64,000 bases of DNA, taken from NCBI GenBank assembly GCA_934096125.1, contig CAKOLB010000002.1, forward strand, positions 62,001-126,000, in the 5' to 3' direction. The translations under genes and the position numbers were made by a program. Below are positions 17,050 to 26,092 of this stretch, one piece after another. Every line of letters starts with the position of its first letter. Positions within the stretch are counted from its first letter, which is position 1. Origin of the DNA: an uncultured Bacilli bacterium. Lineage in GTDB: Bacteria > Bacillota_I > Bacilli_A > RF39 > UBA660. The notes under the pieces are model-generated. The model was not told the origin of the DNA. It did no database searches and saw only the letters and a list, made by a program, of their open reading frames with translations.

Positions 17050-17919
17050 TTATTTTCTATTAAAGGTTTTAAAATAGATATCTTTTAAGTGGTCGGTTGA
17101 AACATGAGTATAGATACCTGTAGTACTTAAGCTAGAGTGGCCAAGCAAGGTTTGTACAGTTTTAATATCAGCGCCATTATTTAGAAGGTGAGTAGCAAAA
17201 GTATGCCTGATTGTATGCGGGGTTACATGAGTTTTTAGAGAAATGTTTCTCATAATTTTTTTAAATATTTCTTCAACTTCAACAACGCTTAATTTTTCCT
17301 TATTACTTTTGGCAAATAAATAATTACTATTATAATTTAAATTTGCTTTTAAATACTCTTTTAAATACTTATCAGCATACTCTCCATAGTAAACAATTCG
17401 TTCTTTACTTCCCTTGCCCATTACTTTAATTTGCCGGGTGGAAGTATTGATATCTGCTAGTTTGATATTGATTATTTCACTAACTCGGCAGCCTGTTGCA
17501 TAAAGCATTTCTAAAAGAAGACGAAACTTTAGCCCATCTTCTCCCATGCTACTTGCATGTTTAAGTAAATCTTCCATCTCTGTGTAGCTTAAATAGTTTG
17601 GAAGTTTACGGGCTATCTTGGGGTTTTTGATACTTAAGAAAATGTTATGGGTTACTTTTTTTTCACTTAACAAAAAGTTGTAAAAGGACCGCAATGCACT
17701 AATACGTCTTGAGATAGTGCTGTTTTGCAAATCTAAAGTATCTAAATACTTAAGGTAAGAGCGAACGGTACTTGCATCAATTTGTAAATAATCTATTTTA
17801 TTTTTTTCTAAATATGAAAAGAAATCAGTTATGTCAAGCTGATATCCTTTAATTGTATTTTCTGAAAAATTTAAGTTCTTTTTTAGATATTCAAGAAAGT
17901 TTACGATTTCTTTTGGCAT
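17050..17919 (-). CDS. Tyrosine recombinase of the XerC/XerD type
   Basis: This 289-aa protein has a SAM-like N-domain (NFLEYLKKNLNFSENTIKGY) and all catalytic residues: R in ATGCRVSEI, K in GKGSKERIV, HxxR in TPHTIRHTFA, H in LLGHSSL and the Tyr nucleophile in TGIYTHV. Length and motifs are those of chromosomal dimer-resolution recombinases rather than integrases. It starts inside the coiled-coil gene upstream (29-nt overlap). No att site is seen nearby. Confidence 0.88.
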   Translation of the reverse strand: MPKEIVNFLEYLKKNLNFSENTIKGYQLDITDFFSYLEKNKIDYLQIDASTVRSYLKYLDTLDLQNSTISRRISALRSFYNFLLSEKKVTHNIFLSIKNPKIARKLPNYLSYTEMEDLLKHASSMGEDGLKFRLLLEMLYATGCRVSEIINIKLADINTSTRQIKVMGKGSKERIVYYGEYADKYLKEYLKANLNYNSNYLFAKSNKEKLSVVEVEEIFKKIMRNISLKTHVTPHTIRHTFATHLLNNGADIKTVQTLLGHSSLSTTGIYTHVSTDHLKDIYFKTFNRK

Positions 17920-18280
17920 GACGCTCTTTCCCTTCTAACTTAGATAGCTCTTTTTTCACTTCATCTATTTCATTTTCAAGTTTTCTAATTTTGCGAGAAC
18001 ACATAGTTATATCATGCCGACACTCAGTTTTAACTTCATAAAAAGCTTTTGGATCATCAATGCGATTTTCACAGTCTTTAATGTCGGCATTTAAAAGGAT
18101 TATTTCTTTTTCTATAGAAGAAATATACATATGCACAATAAAAACTTTTTCTTCCTTTGTTAAAGGAAACATCATCTCTAGTTCTTCAGCACTATACATA
18201 CTCAAACTAGGATTTAATTTTATCATTTCTTTTAATTGTTCATTTCGATAATCAGTTATTATGTCCTCAACTCTTGTCAT
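17891..18280 (-). CDS. Small coiled-coil protein, unknown function
   Basis: This 129-aa soluble, highly charged protein has a C-terminal coiled coil (about 55-120, SRKIRKLENEIDEVKKELSK) and a basic tail RHAKRNRKLS. It overlaps the Xer gene and follows the stalk-protein gene by one base. It is therefore probably made from one transcript with both. No family is recognised. Confidence 0.6.
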   Translation of the reverse strand: MTRVEDIITDYRNEQLKEMIKLNPSLSMYSAEELEMMFPLTKEEKVFIVHMYISSIEKEIILLNADIKDCENRIDDPKAFYEVKTECRHDITMCSRKIRKLENEIDEVKKELSKLEGKERHAKRNRKLS

Positions 18281-18281
18281 T

Positions 18282-18902
18282 TTACTCCGCCTTTTCTATA
18301 CGTATATACCCTTTTAATTCTTTTTCAAAGTTACCATTTTGGGAAGCATCTAAATTAACATAAGTAACTTTAGCTACCCATTTTTGAAACGCTTTGGTAC
18401 TTGATTTTATTACATAATCTTTAGCTATATAGTATCTACCGGTTTTGGTTGTAATATCGAAACCTTCGACATCTTTACTTTTAGTAAATTCAAGATTTTC
18501 AACATTGGTTACCATATTACCATCGGGGTCGGTGATAGTAAGTAAAAGTTCTGGAGATTTAGCTACAGTAGAATAAGTAAGAGTGTTTTTCTCTAGCTCT
18601 AAATATAGATTATATTTATAAGCAATTTCTTGGTCACCATCTACTTGCAGATAAGCGCTCGCAAAAGTTTCACCCGATAAGTTTCCCATACCTTCCCCAA
18701 AATTTTCAATCGTTGGTGCAATGTTAATTGGAAAGCCAGAATCAAATAATAATGAGTCTGTAACTGCCGTTGTAACATTTACTTTTGATGAAACTTTAGA
18801 TACTTGTAAAGCAGTAAAGTATGCAAAGCTAGCACCGATTACTAGTGATGTAAAAGCTGCTAAATAAATAAGCAATAATAAATTTTTAAATTTTTTACTC
18901 AT
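18282..18902 (-). CDS. Stand-alone stalk protein, short paralogue of the variable surface proteins
   Basis: This 206-aa protein begins MSKKFKNLLLLIYLAAFTSL with GASFAYFTA at the end of the signal segment. The body follows the same pattern as the long proteins: NLSGETFASAYLQ, PELLLTITDPDGNMVT, GFDITTKTG, YYIAKDY and WVAKVTYVNLDASQNGN. It ends where the long proteins enter their C-terminal domain. It may be a TasA/CalY-like fibre or matrix subunit. A GGAGG site precedes the ATG. It is the only family member in an operon with housekeeping genes (coiled-coil protein and Xer). Confidence 0.65.
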   Translation of the reverse strand: MSKKFKNLLLLIYLAAFTSLVIGASFAYFTALQVSKVSSKVNVTTAVTDSLLFDSGFPINIAPTIENFGEGMGNLSGETFASAYLQVDGDQEIAYKYNLYLELEKNTLTYSTVAKSPELLLTITDPDGNMVTNVENLEFTKSKDVEGFDITTKTGRYYIAKDYVIKSSTKAFQKWVAKVTYVNLDASQNGNFEKELKGYIRIEKAE

Positions 18903-18969
18903 GGTGCCTCCCCACTACATTACTCTTCTTCTTTAGAATAGCATTTTTCGTTTTAAAAATCAATTGGTT

Positions 18970-19755
18970 TTACACATTTATAATTCCTAGGTCAACCAAC
19001 ATAACAGTTATTAGTGACAATGCTTTATAGTAGCCATCCGTTTTTAAAAAACTTTCTTCCATCTCAAATACTTTTTTATTAACTTTATAAAAATCAGATG
19101 GTTCATAACTATAAATTTTCATATTTTCAAAAGATTTATGCATATTTTGAGCAGCCACTAAAAGAGATTTTTCTGTTATATTTGCTAAACTATACTTACG
19201 AGCGTTTGCTCTAACTTCTTTTTTTACCTCTAAACTACTTCTAAATTTCATTAAATACGCTTGTTTGTTAAAATGAGATAACTCGTAGCTTTCAACACAT
19301 GGATAACTTAGCAATAATAAACCATTCATATTATAGTTATTATCCTGCGAATTTCGATACACATCTAAACATTTAAGAACAGTCTTCTTAGTATTACTTT
19401 TATGGTCTCTGTCCCAAAGGATATATATTGGAACATTTTTTAAGCTACGTTGATAATCTTTCATAATTAGATTATATAGGTTATCCTTAAAGTCTTCTGG
19501 TTCCAAAAGAGATTTCATGCTAGAACTATTTGTATTAACTACAAATACAGTGGAATTTTTATTTGTTTTACTTTGCATAATATCGGTTATACCACGAGAC
19601 TTTTTATAAGGAATATAATTATAATCAAATAAATCTACAAATATATGTTTTAATAGTTTAAATTCTTCTGATTCACCTTCTACTACAACAACAATTTCCC
19701 CAATACTTTTATTTTTATTAACTTTTAAGTTCTTTATTGTATTTTGGCATTCCAT
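18970..19755 (-). CDS. TOPRIM/DUF4435-like effector of a second ATPase-nuclease pair
   Basis: This is about 261 aa from the ATG at 19755, which has a GGAG site six bases upstream. Motifs: IVVVVEGESEEFKLL (glutamate of the TOPRIM-like core), PIYILWDRDHKSN (acidic DxD site) and SYPCVESYELSHF, the same order as RloB/AriB-like proteins. It overlaps the upstream ATPase gene by about 38 bp. In known pairs the TOPRIM-like protein is the toxic effector released by the ATPase upon infection. It differs in sequence from the protein at 1-381, so the two systems are not recent duplicates. Confidence 0.7.
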   Translation of the reverse strand: MECQNTIKNLKVNKNKSIGEIVVVVEGESEEFKLLKHIFVDLFDYNYIPYKKSRGITDIMQSKTNKNSTVFVVNTNSSSMKSLLEPEDFKDNLYNLIMKDYQRSLKNVPIYILWDRDHKSNTKKTVLKCLDVYRNSQDNNYNMNGLLLLSYPCVESYELSHFNKQAYLMKFRSSLEVKKEVRANARKYSLANITEKSLLVAAQNMHKSFENMKIYSYEPSDFYKVNKKVFEMEESFLKTDGYYKALSLITVMLVDLGIINV

Positions 19756-20881
19756 CAAAAACTCCATTTAAATACATTTTTTCAATATTTTGAGATTCAC
19801 GGGGATTTTCATCAGAAAAACGTTTAACTACTGTTCCTCTAGCAGCATCAAATTTAAAAGAATAAATTTGGTCTGGCCTTAAAATAGATGTATCTAATAA
19901 ATTGGTTGAATGAGAAGTGAAAAATATTTGTGAATTACCACTATTATTAAAGAAATATTTTATAAGAGCTTCCTCTAATTCATTATGAAGCCCACTACTA
20001 AATTCATCTATTATTAACATACAATTATTTTTAGTAGCATAATAAATTGGTAATATAATACTAAGAAAAGCTTTATTGCCTGTTGACTCCAAGTTTAAGG
20101 GCATAACTACATTTGTCCCATTTTTTTTAAGACCTATCTTGTTATTTTTTGAACCTATTAAAATTGTTTTGCTTGCTTTACTATTTTCCTTTGTAAATAC
20201 TATTTCACTCTTATAGCCAAGTTTTTTTAAAAAATTATTTAAAGACTTCTCTTTATTTTTCTCAGCATATTTGTCTAAAAATTGCTCAGAAATTCTCGCA
20301 GGATTATATGATTTTATAATGCCATCTTGAAATAAACAATTGATATATATTGAATTTTTAAGAAAATCAAACCATTTATTTAACACTACATCATTATTAA
20401 ATCTTGTATTATAGTACTCAAGTTTTAAAAGTGACAAACTAGGACTAATGTTTTTATTATCTTTCTCCATACCAAAATAGGTTTTACCACTAGTATTTAA
20501 TCTTTCTAATCTTAATTCACTATTTAAATATAACTTCTCAGAATTTATATAGTTTTTTTCAAAAGTAACACAATATTCTAACTCATTATTATCAATATCA
20601 AATTTATAGCTTAATGAAAATTTATCATCTTTTGTATATAATGATTTTTTTTGGATATAGTCTTGTTCAGAATTTTCTAAAAGTAAGTCAAGCAAAAACT
20701 TAATAGCTTTTAAAACTTGGGTCTTACCTGAGGCATTTTCTCCTACGAATAAAGCACCTTTTAAAACCCTATTATCTCCAACGTTTGTTTCTTCTAATAT
20801 TTTGTAATTGGTTGCCTTAAAATCAAATTTTGTTTTTTTAATAAACGTTGTATAGTTGTTTAAAGTAATTTCAGTTAACAT
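19718..20881 (-). CDS. AAA_15-family ATPase of a second defence pair
   Basis: This 387-aa protein begins MLTEITLNNYTTFIKKTKF. Walker A is GENASGKT at 47-54, Walker B LIIDE at D292-E293, then FFTSHSTNLLDTSILRPDQI, the same C-terminal layout as the ATPase at 363-1628. ATPases of this group pair with RloB, DUF4435 or TOPRIM partners (RloAB/AbiL, PARIS and relatives). It is transcribed as a two-gene unit with the overlapping effector. Confidence 0.82.
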   Translation of the reverse strand: MLTEITLNNYTTFIKKTKFDFKATNYKILEETNVGDNRVLKGALFVGENASGKTQVLKAIKFLLDLLLENSEQDYIQKKSLYTKDDKFSLSYKFDIDNNELEYCVTFEKNYINSEKLYLNSELRLERLNTSGKTYFGMEKDNKNISPSLSLLKLEYYNTRFNNDVVLNKWFDFLKNSIYINCLFQDGIIKSYNPARISEQFLDKYAEKNKEKSLNNFLKKLGYKSEIVFTKENSKASKTILIGSKNNKIGLKKNGTNVVMPLNLESTGNKAFLSIILPIYYATKNNCMLIIDEFSSGLHNELEEALIKYFFNNSGNSQIFFTSHSTNLLDTSILRPDQIYSFKFDAARGTVVKRFSDENPRESQNIEKMYLNGVFDGMPKYNKELKS

Positions 20882-20917
20882 TTAATCACTCTCCTATCTT
20901 AAGTATAGCACAATAAC

Positions 20918-20958
20918 AAAAAAATTACTTTTAAAAAAAATATAAAAGTAATTTTTTT
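20918..20958. terminator. Bidirectional terminator below the murG-queH operon
   Basis: The arms AAAAAATTACTTTT and AAAAGTAATTTTTT enclose an A-rich loop, with A/T runs on both sides. Confidence 0.75.
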
Positions 20959-21001
20959 ACACTATTATATAAAATAATGGCTGAATGTCAATATTTCTTT
21001 A

Positions 21002-21391
21002 TTATGACTTTATTTTATTTGGTAATTCTATATTTATAAATATACTGGTAAATAAAGCATAGAGATCAAAACTAGTAGTGTTTCTAGTTAGAAGAAAATA
21101 AATAGTACCGAGGATGATGATTACAAGAGAAAAGATATGGGTTTTAGAAAGACTGGGCTTTACAAAGGTATTATTTTCTATATAATCAAAGCCTGTATAA
21201 ATAATATTAAATATCATTAAGGTAATATATATAACTGGTACTATTTCAGTTCTTGATACAAAACTTAAAGCAATATAGATTAAGAAAAATACTATATCTC
21301 TCAGATTTATTTTCTTCTTTTTACTACAACATTTAAGAAGAACATATATTATCCAAAGTCCAAGACTTCCAATCATTATTAGTTTATTCAT
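21002..21391 (-). CDS. Small polytopic membrane protein, unknown function
   Basis: This 129-aa protein has four likely membrane helices, with the second pair around IVFFLIYIALSFVSRTEIVP and HIFSLVIIILGTIYFLL. It follows queH by five bases at the end of the murG-murB-ftsQ-queH operon. No family is recognised. Confidence 0.6.
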   Translation of the reverse strand: MNKLIMIGSLGLWIIYVLLKCCSKKKKINLRDIVFFLIYIALSFVSRTEIVPVIYITLMIFNIIYTGFDYIENNTFVKPSLSKTHIFSLVIIILGTIYFLLTRNTTSFDLYALFTSIFINIELPNKIKS

Positions 21392-21396
21392 TTTTA

Positions 21397-21999
21397 CTAC
21401 TCTCCTTTATTTTGAGAATATTTACATCCACAGAATTTTTGCCGATATAAATTATACTCATTGCTTAACTTAATACTTTTTTTATAGCCATCATTTTTTT
21501 TAAAATCACTATATAAATATTTTACATTATATTTCTTTTCAAGTAAACTTCCTAAAATATTTATCTGCTGACTATTTTTATAGGGACTAACAGTTAGAGT
21601 TGTTGCAAAATAATCAAAGTTATATTTTTTTGCTAGCGATGCTGTTTTTTCCAGTCTTATCATAAAGCAGGTTGGACATCTTGCTCCCCTTTCTGGCTCA
21701 TTTATTAAATTTTTAGTGCGGGCATGAAAATAATCGTTATCATAATCACAGTCAAGAAAGGAAATTCCAGCATTAAGATCTTTAATTAACTTTTTCTGCT
21801 CAGCTTTTCTCTTTTCATATTCCTCTCTTGGCTCAATATTTGGGTTATAATACAAGACAGTTATATCGAAATAATCTTTTAAAAAGAGAAGGACATAACT
21901 TGAACATGGAGCACAGCAACTGTGAAGAAGAAGTTTACCTTTACCATCTAAATTATTTATAACTTCTAAAAGTTTAGCTTGATAATTTGTTTTCATCAT
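21397..21999 (-). CDS. queH: Epoxyqueuosine reductase QueH
   Basis: This 200-aa protein has the cysteine pattern of QueH (DUF208): LLHSCCAPCSSY, ARCPTCFMIRL and FCGCKYS. The RxxYRQKFCGC C-terminus is characteristic. It reduces epoxyqueuosine to queuosine in tRNA, replacing QueG. No other queuosine gene is in the window. Its ATG overlaps the ftsQ stop. Confidence 0.9.
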   Translation of the reverse strand: MMKTNYQAKLLEVINNLDGKGKLLLHSCCAPCSSYVLLFLKDYFDITVLYYNPNIEPREEYEKRKAEQKKLIKDLNAGISFLDCDYDNDYFHARTKNLINEPERGARCPTCFMIRLEKTASLAKKYNFDYFATTLTVSPYKNSQQINILGSLLEKKYNVKYLYSDFKKNDGYKKSIKLSNEYNLYRQKFCGCKYSQNKGE

Positions 22000-22742
22000 T
22001 TACCACTTTCCTCCGTTTCTTCCGGTTTTAAAGACTCAAATGTTTGAAAAAGCACTTGATTACTACTACTATCTAAGTTAAGGACACCTTTTTTGGTATC
22101 ATCTAAAGTAGCATATATTTCTTCATATTTATTTAAATTATTAAAGTTAGCTAGATTTATATAGACATAGTTGCCATCATTCATGCGCAGAAGAAATCTA
22201 TTTTCATCAATAACAACATCGCCTTTAGTATCAGGGCTATACTCTATTTCACTTATAAGCTCCATAATCTCCGGGTTTATATTACTAATTTTCTTTTTTA
22301 AAGATTTGTATGTATCACTTGGTACATAGTTGATAAGAGTAGGAATGCCAAGAGCGGAAGAAACATCTTTAACATTACTGCCATTTTTTAAAACATAACA
22401 ATCATTATAACTGTCATAAAACATAACACTTTGCTCTTTTACTATTATTACTAAGCTACCATTTAACTTCTTTTGGATATCGACATCTTTAACAATTCCT
22501 AAAGATTTTATATTTTTTTCCACTTTACTGGTATTTAACCTGATTATATTATCTTTATTTGTTATTTTAGATGCCGAAATAATTTCTTCATCACTTATCA
22601 TATTATTACCTTTAATTAAAATGGTACTTATGGGACGGGAAAGACAATAATAAAAAGCCATTATAATTAGATATAATGTTAAAATAGCTACTAAAAAGGC
22701 TTTTTTATTTAGTTTTTTCTTTCCACGTTTCTTCTTTGTCAT
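21996..22742 (-). CDS. ftsQ: Cell-division protein FtsQ/DivIB
   Basis: This 248-aa protein has a basic cytoplasmic tail (KKKRGKKKLNKK), one membrane helix (15-35) and a POTRA domain starting ISTILIKGNNMISDEEI. The beta domain with NYVYINLANFNNL follows. It is the bitopic scaffold of the FtsQLB division complex. It lies directly after murB, as in dcw clusters of low-GC bacteria. Confidence 0.85.
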   Translation of the reverse strand: MTKKKRGKKKLNKKAFLVAILTLYLIIMAFYYCLSRPISTILIKGNNMISDEEIISASKITNKDNIIRLNTSKVEKNIKSLGIVKDVDIQKKLNGSLVIIVKEQSVMFYDSYNDCYVLKNGSNVKDVSSALGIPTLINYVPSDTYKSLKKKISNINPEIMELISEIEYSPDTKGDVVIDENRFLLRMNDGNYVYINLANFNNLNKYEEIYATLDDTKKGVLNLDSSSNQVLFQTFESLKPEETEESGK

Positions 22743-22746
22743 ATCT

Positions 22747-23613
22747 TCACCATTTTACTATTATTTGTTCTAAGTTTAAATCAATATTTTTTTGTTTCTT
22801 AACTTCCTTTTTTATTTTTTCCACTAAGTTTATTATATCACTACTTTGGGCATCTTTCCAATTCACAATGAAATTAGCATGCTTTAGGCTTATCATAGCC
22901 CCATTTTCTTTAAGGCCTTTAAGGCCACACTCATCAATTAGTTTTCCAGCGGATGTTCCTTCTGGGTTTTGAAAAACACTACCAGCATTTGGAAAATTTA
23001 GGGGTTGCTTTTCACTCCGCACTTTTAAACTTTCTTTTATTTTATCCCACAGCCCATCAACATTTCCTTTTTCCATTTGAAATATTGCACCGATGATTAT
23101 TTTATTACTTTCTTTAAATTCTGTATGCCGGTAGGAATAATTAATATTTTCTTTTGAAATAGTTTTGATAATGCCATCTTCTAAAATGATAACGGCCTTT
23201 AAATATTTGTAAATGTCTGTATTTCCAGCGCCGGCGTTACAAACTACCGCTCCTCCTAAAGACCCGGGAATGCCATAAAGTTCATAATAGGATGGGAAGC
23301 TTTTGTCAATTAGAGATGTGATAAACTCATTTAAGCTTAGGCCACTTTCGGCATAAATTAAATTATCAGTTACTTCAAAAGTTTTAAGTAAAGATAAATT
23401 TATAATAACACCTTGGTAGTCTTCATCCGGCAAAATAACATTTGAGCCTTTACCCAAAATATAATAAGGTATATTTTTCTTTTTTAAGTCATCAATTAAT
23501 TTGATTAAGGCATTAATACTTTTAGGTTTAACGAAGTAAGATGCTTTCCCACCAATTTTATAAGTATTTAAGTCCTTTAAAGATACATCTTCTTTAACTA
23601 CATAATCATTCAT
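22747..23613 (-). CDS. murB: UDP-N-acetylenolpyruvoylglucosamine reductase
   Basis: This 288-aa FAD enzyme has NTYKIGG, YYILGKGSNVILPD, GIPGSLGGAVVCNAGA and the active-site region YSYRHTEF. NFPNAGSVFQNPEG carries the proton-donor serine, and a catalytic glutamate lies near the C-terminus (LEQIIVKW segment). It reduces UDP-GlcNAc-enolpyruvate to UDP-MurNAc. The ATG overlaps the 3' end of murG by eight bases. Confidence 0.94.
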   Translation of the reverse strand: MNDYVVKEDVSLKDLNTYKIGGKASYFVKPKSINALIKLIDDLKKKNIPYYILGKGSNVILPDEDYQGVIINLSLLKTFEVTDNLIYAESGLSLNEFITSLIDKSFPSYYELYGIPGSLGGAVVCNAGAGNTDIYKYLKAVIILEDGIIKTISKENINYSYRHTEFKESNKIIIGAIFQMEKGNVDGLWDKIKESLKVRSEKQPLNFPNAGSVFQNPEGTSAGKLIDECGLKGLKENGAMISLKHANFIVNWKDAQSSDIINLVEKIKKEVKKQKNIDLNLEQIIVKW

Positions 23614-24691
23614 CTATTAACTCCTTAATTTTATTATATATAATTGTATCAGCAGGTACTTCATTTACTTTTTCTAACGCTTCTTTCATACTTTTATATT
23701 TTTTCTCATCATAGAAAAGTTCGTTGATGGCAATTTGAATTGTACTTAAATTTAAATTTTTTTCTTCGATAAGCATTGATACATGCATACTTTCTAAATC
23801 TAAAGCATTGTAATATTGATGGTTATTTGCAACATATGGACTTGGCACTAGGATGCTGGGGATTTTTAGAGCAAGTAGTTCACTAATTGTGCTGGCTCCG
23901 GCGCGAGATATAACAAAATAAGCTTCCTTCATCACACTTGATAAGTTCTCAACATAGGGAACAACTTTAACATTTTGGGGAAATGTTGCATCCTTAATAA
24001 AATCATCATAATACTTTTCTCCCGTTACATATAGCACTTTATATTTTTCTTTTTCAACAGTACTTAAAAAAGCTTTGAACTTTTCATTAAAAGCTGAAGA
24101 GCCAAGAGAACCTGCGACTATGATAATTAATTTATCGGAGCTTTTAAAACCAAAAGTTGTTTTGGAAATGCTAGGCGCACTTAAAGCTTTAGCACCACAT
24201 GGATTTCCTGTATAGATGACTTTTTTAGCTGCCGGAAAAAACTTCTCACTATTTTTAAATGATACACCAACAAGGGAAGCATACTTAGATAAAGCAATAT
24301 TAGATTTTCCCGGAATACTGTTTTGCTCGTGAATAAAAGTTTTAATCGATAGTTTATGAGCCGATTTAATAACGGGATATGTGACATAACCACCGGCGCC
24401 AATAACAATGTCTGGTTTAAACTCTTTCATAATTTTTTGACACTTTTTAGTAGCTTTTTGAATTAAATAAATATTTTTAATATCTCTAAAAATATGAGTT
24501 TTACTAAAGCCATATATCTCTAAGCCAACATATTTAATATTCATAGATGGAACAATTTTACTTTCCATCCGGTTATGAGTACCAATATATAAAACTTCAC
24601 AGTCCTTTTCCTTTTCCTTTATTTTTTTAATGATAGCTAAAGCTGGATAAATATGTCCCCCAGTGCCACCAGCAGATACAATAACTTTCAT
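23606..24691 (-). CDS. murG: Lipid II synthase MurG
   Basis: This 361-aa GT-B glycosyltransferase has SAGGTGGHIYPALAI, IHEQNSIPGKSNIAL, GAGGYVTYP, VAGSLGSSAFN and SRAGASTISELLALKIPSI. These bind UDP-GlcNAc and lipid I. It acts at the inner membrane face. It is the first gene of the murG-murB-ftsQ-queH unit. Confidence 0.95.
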   Translation of the reverse strand: MKVIVSAGGTGGHIYPALAIIKKIKEKEKDCEVLYIGTHNRMESKIVPSMNIKYVGLEIYGFSKTHIFRDIKNIYLIQKATKKCQKIMKEFKPDIVIGAGGYVTYPVIKSAHKLSIKTFIHEQNSIPGKSNIALSKYASLVGVSFKNSEKFFPAAKKVIYTGNPCGAKALSAPSISKTTFGFKSSDKLIIIVAGSLGSSAFNEKFKAFLSTVEKEKYKVLYVTGEKYYDDFIKDATFPQNVKVVPYVENLSSVMKEAYFVISRAGASTISELLALKIPSILVPSPYVANNHQYYNALDLESMHVSMLIEEKNLNLSTIQIAINELFYDEKKYKSMKEALEKVNEVPADTIIYNKIKELIDE

Positions 24692-24739
24692 TTTGTCTCA
24701 CCTTTCCTAATTATACACTACTTTTTTAGTCTTTATAAC

Positions 24740-25345
24740 TTATTTCATTAACTTTTCCTTTTTATAGTCATCTACTATACACATTACGTTATTTCTAATT
24801 TTCCTTGTTGCATATATTATAACATCAATATTTCTTTTCTGAAAACTATCTATTACACTTCTTTTCGCAATACTATCAATTAAACAAATAAAATCATAGT
24901 TATAATTATTATCACTATTTAAAATATAATTTAGAACACCATATTTATATTCTTTGTTTATACTTCTTAACTCTCTAATTATTCTTTCGTTAAAAGACAT
25001 GATATAAATATTACGTTTATATTTTTTTAATAGTTTAAAAAATTTTTGTTTATCTATATTTTGACTTTTTATTTCTAAAAGATATATCTTATCACTTTTT
25101 ATCTTTAGTACGTCTTCTAAAAGAGGGATATTTTTATTTTTTTGAAACTCTTTATAGAGACAAGAACCAACAAGTTTTGTTTGATAAATCGGGTCATGGT
25201 AGATGATAAACTTACCATCTTTAGTTTCTCGAACATCACACTCTACTCCAATATAATGCGGACTTTCTAAAGCTTTTTGTAAAGCTTCTTTAGAATTTGC
25301 GTTCCTTTTTTCCTGCCATATTCCACGGTGGGCAATTAATTTCAT
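24740..25345 (-). CDS. Glycerophosphodiester phosphodiesterase
   Basis: This 201-aa short GDPD-family protein has MKLIAHRGIW, GVECDVRETKDGKFIIYHDP and LLEIKSQ, giving the catalytic His pair and the metal-binding Glu/Asp residues. It hydrolyses glycerophosphodiesters to glycerol-3-phosphate. There is no signal peptide, so it is probably cytoplasmic. Its ribosome binding site AGGTG is buried in the 3' arm of a terminator-like hairpin immediately upstream. Confidence 0.85.
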   Translation of the reverse strand: MKLIAHRGIWQEKRNANSKEALQKALESPHYIGVECDVRETKDGKFIIYHDPIYQTKLVGSCLYKEFQKNKNIPLLEDVLKIKSDKIYLLEIKSQNIDKQKFFKLLKKYKRNIYIMSFNERIIRELRSINKEYKYGVLNYILNSDNNYNYDFICLIDSIAKRSVIDSFQKRNIDVIIYATRKIRNNVMCIVDDYKKEKLMK

Positions 25346-25379
25346 AAAAAAACACCTAATAAAGTATATTTAAGTGTTT
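25346..25379 (-). terminator. Terminator of the trmD operon that also carries the next gene's ribosome binding site
   Basis: On the minus strand a 10-bp stem (AAACACTTAA/TTAGGTGTTT) is followed by seven T and then directly by the ATG of the phosphodiesterase. The AGGTG in the 3' arm is at correct Shine-Dalgarno spacing (seven bases). Confidence 0.7.
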
Positions 25380-25395
25380 ATATTTATATTATTCT

Positions 25396-25686
25396 TTAGT
25401 TTTCCTTTTCCCATTTAGCTGTTAGAGTTATATCTTTTTTAACTGGAGTGCTAAAGTCATACACTTTATCATCTTGGTACCAGCCAATAAATTTATAACC
25501 TGGATAGCTTGGAGTTTCTGGCTCTTTAGCAACATCTCCTACTTTAACCGTTTGAGCAGGCACGCCTGGGCCAAGTTGCAATGCATAAGTTACAGTAAAT
25601 GTACGCCAAAATGAAAAGTAACAAACTACTAATATAACAAGCGCCACTACTGGAATTATTCCTAGTATCTTTTTTCTTTTTTCCAT
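25396..25686 (-). CDS. Membrane-anchored single InlB B-repeat protein
   Basis: This 96-aa protein has one N-terminal helix (8-26) and then a single Listeria-Bacteroides (InlB B) repeat: VTYALQLGPG, PGYKFIGWYQDD, KVYDFSTPVKKDITLTAKWE. Such repeats are usually found in multiples in large surface proteins; a lone repeat on a tiny anchor is unusual. It is the last gene of the rimM-trmD operon. Confidence 0.75.
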   Translation of the reverse strand: MEKRKKILGIIPVVALVILVVCYFSFWRTFTVTYALQLGPGVPAQTVKVGDVAKEPETPSYPGYKFIGWYQDDKVYDFSTPVKKDITLTAKWEKEN

Positions 25687-25687
25687 C

Positions 25688-26092
25688 TTATCTTCCCTTT
25701 CCTTTACTTACGTTTTTATTTATCGATATTTTCTTTAGCTCTGCTTCGAGCAAATATAACTTTTTAGAATACTTATTAACAAACTCTTCACTCAGACCTT
25801 TTAGTTTCAAGCTAAATAAATACTCTTTAATTCTTTTCTCTTCGGTAAAAGCTGCTAAAACTGCTCCTTCATCGGTTTCATCACTTGAGAGCAAAAAGTA
25901 TAACTTTTTCATAAAAGCATTATATTCTTTAGCAAACTTTTTCTCCCACATACTAGATACCATTTCTTTATCTAATATGGTTATCTTTTTTATATAGTTT
26001 TCTTTTTTAGGGGTAAATGAGTAACTTACCTTTTCTTGATATAACAATACCTCTTTATCATCACTATCTTTTTTTAAAATATAACTATTCAT
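25688..26092 (-). CDS. Small protein of unknown function in the trmD operon
   Basis: I start this at the ATG at 26092 (MNSYILKKDSDD), which overlaps the end of trmD; this gives 134 aa. It is lysine-rich and helical, with no membrane segment or recognised domain. It stops one base before the InlB-repeat gene begins. Confidence 0.6.
   Translation of the reverse strand: MNSYILKKDSDDKEVLLYQEKVSYSFTPKKENYIKKITILDKEMVSSMWEKKFAKEYNAFMKKLYFLLSSDETDEGAVLAAFTEEKRIKEYLFSLKLKGLSEEFVNKYSKKLYLLEAELKKISINKNVSKGKGR

Noticed and set aside
17050..17919. Phage or integrative-element integrase
   Set aside because: Length, complete Xer motifs and operon with ordinary genes point to chromosomal XerC/D; no att repeats, phage genes or tRNA target are adjacent.
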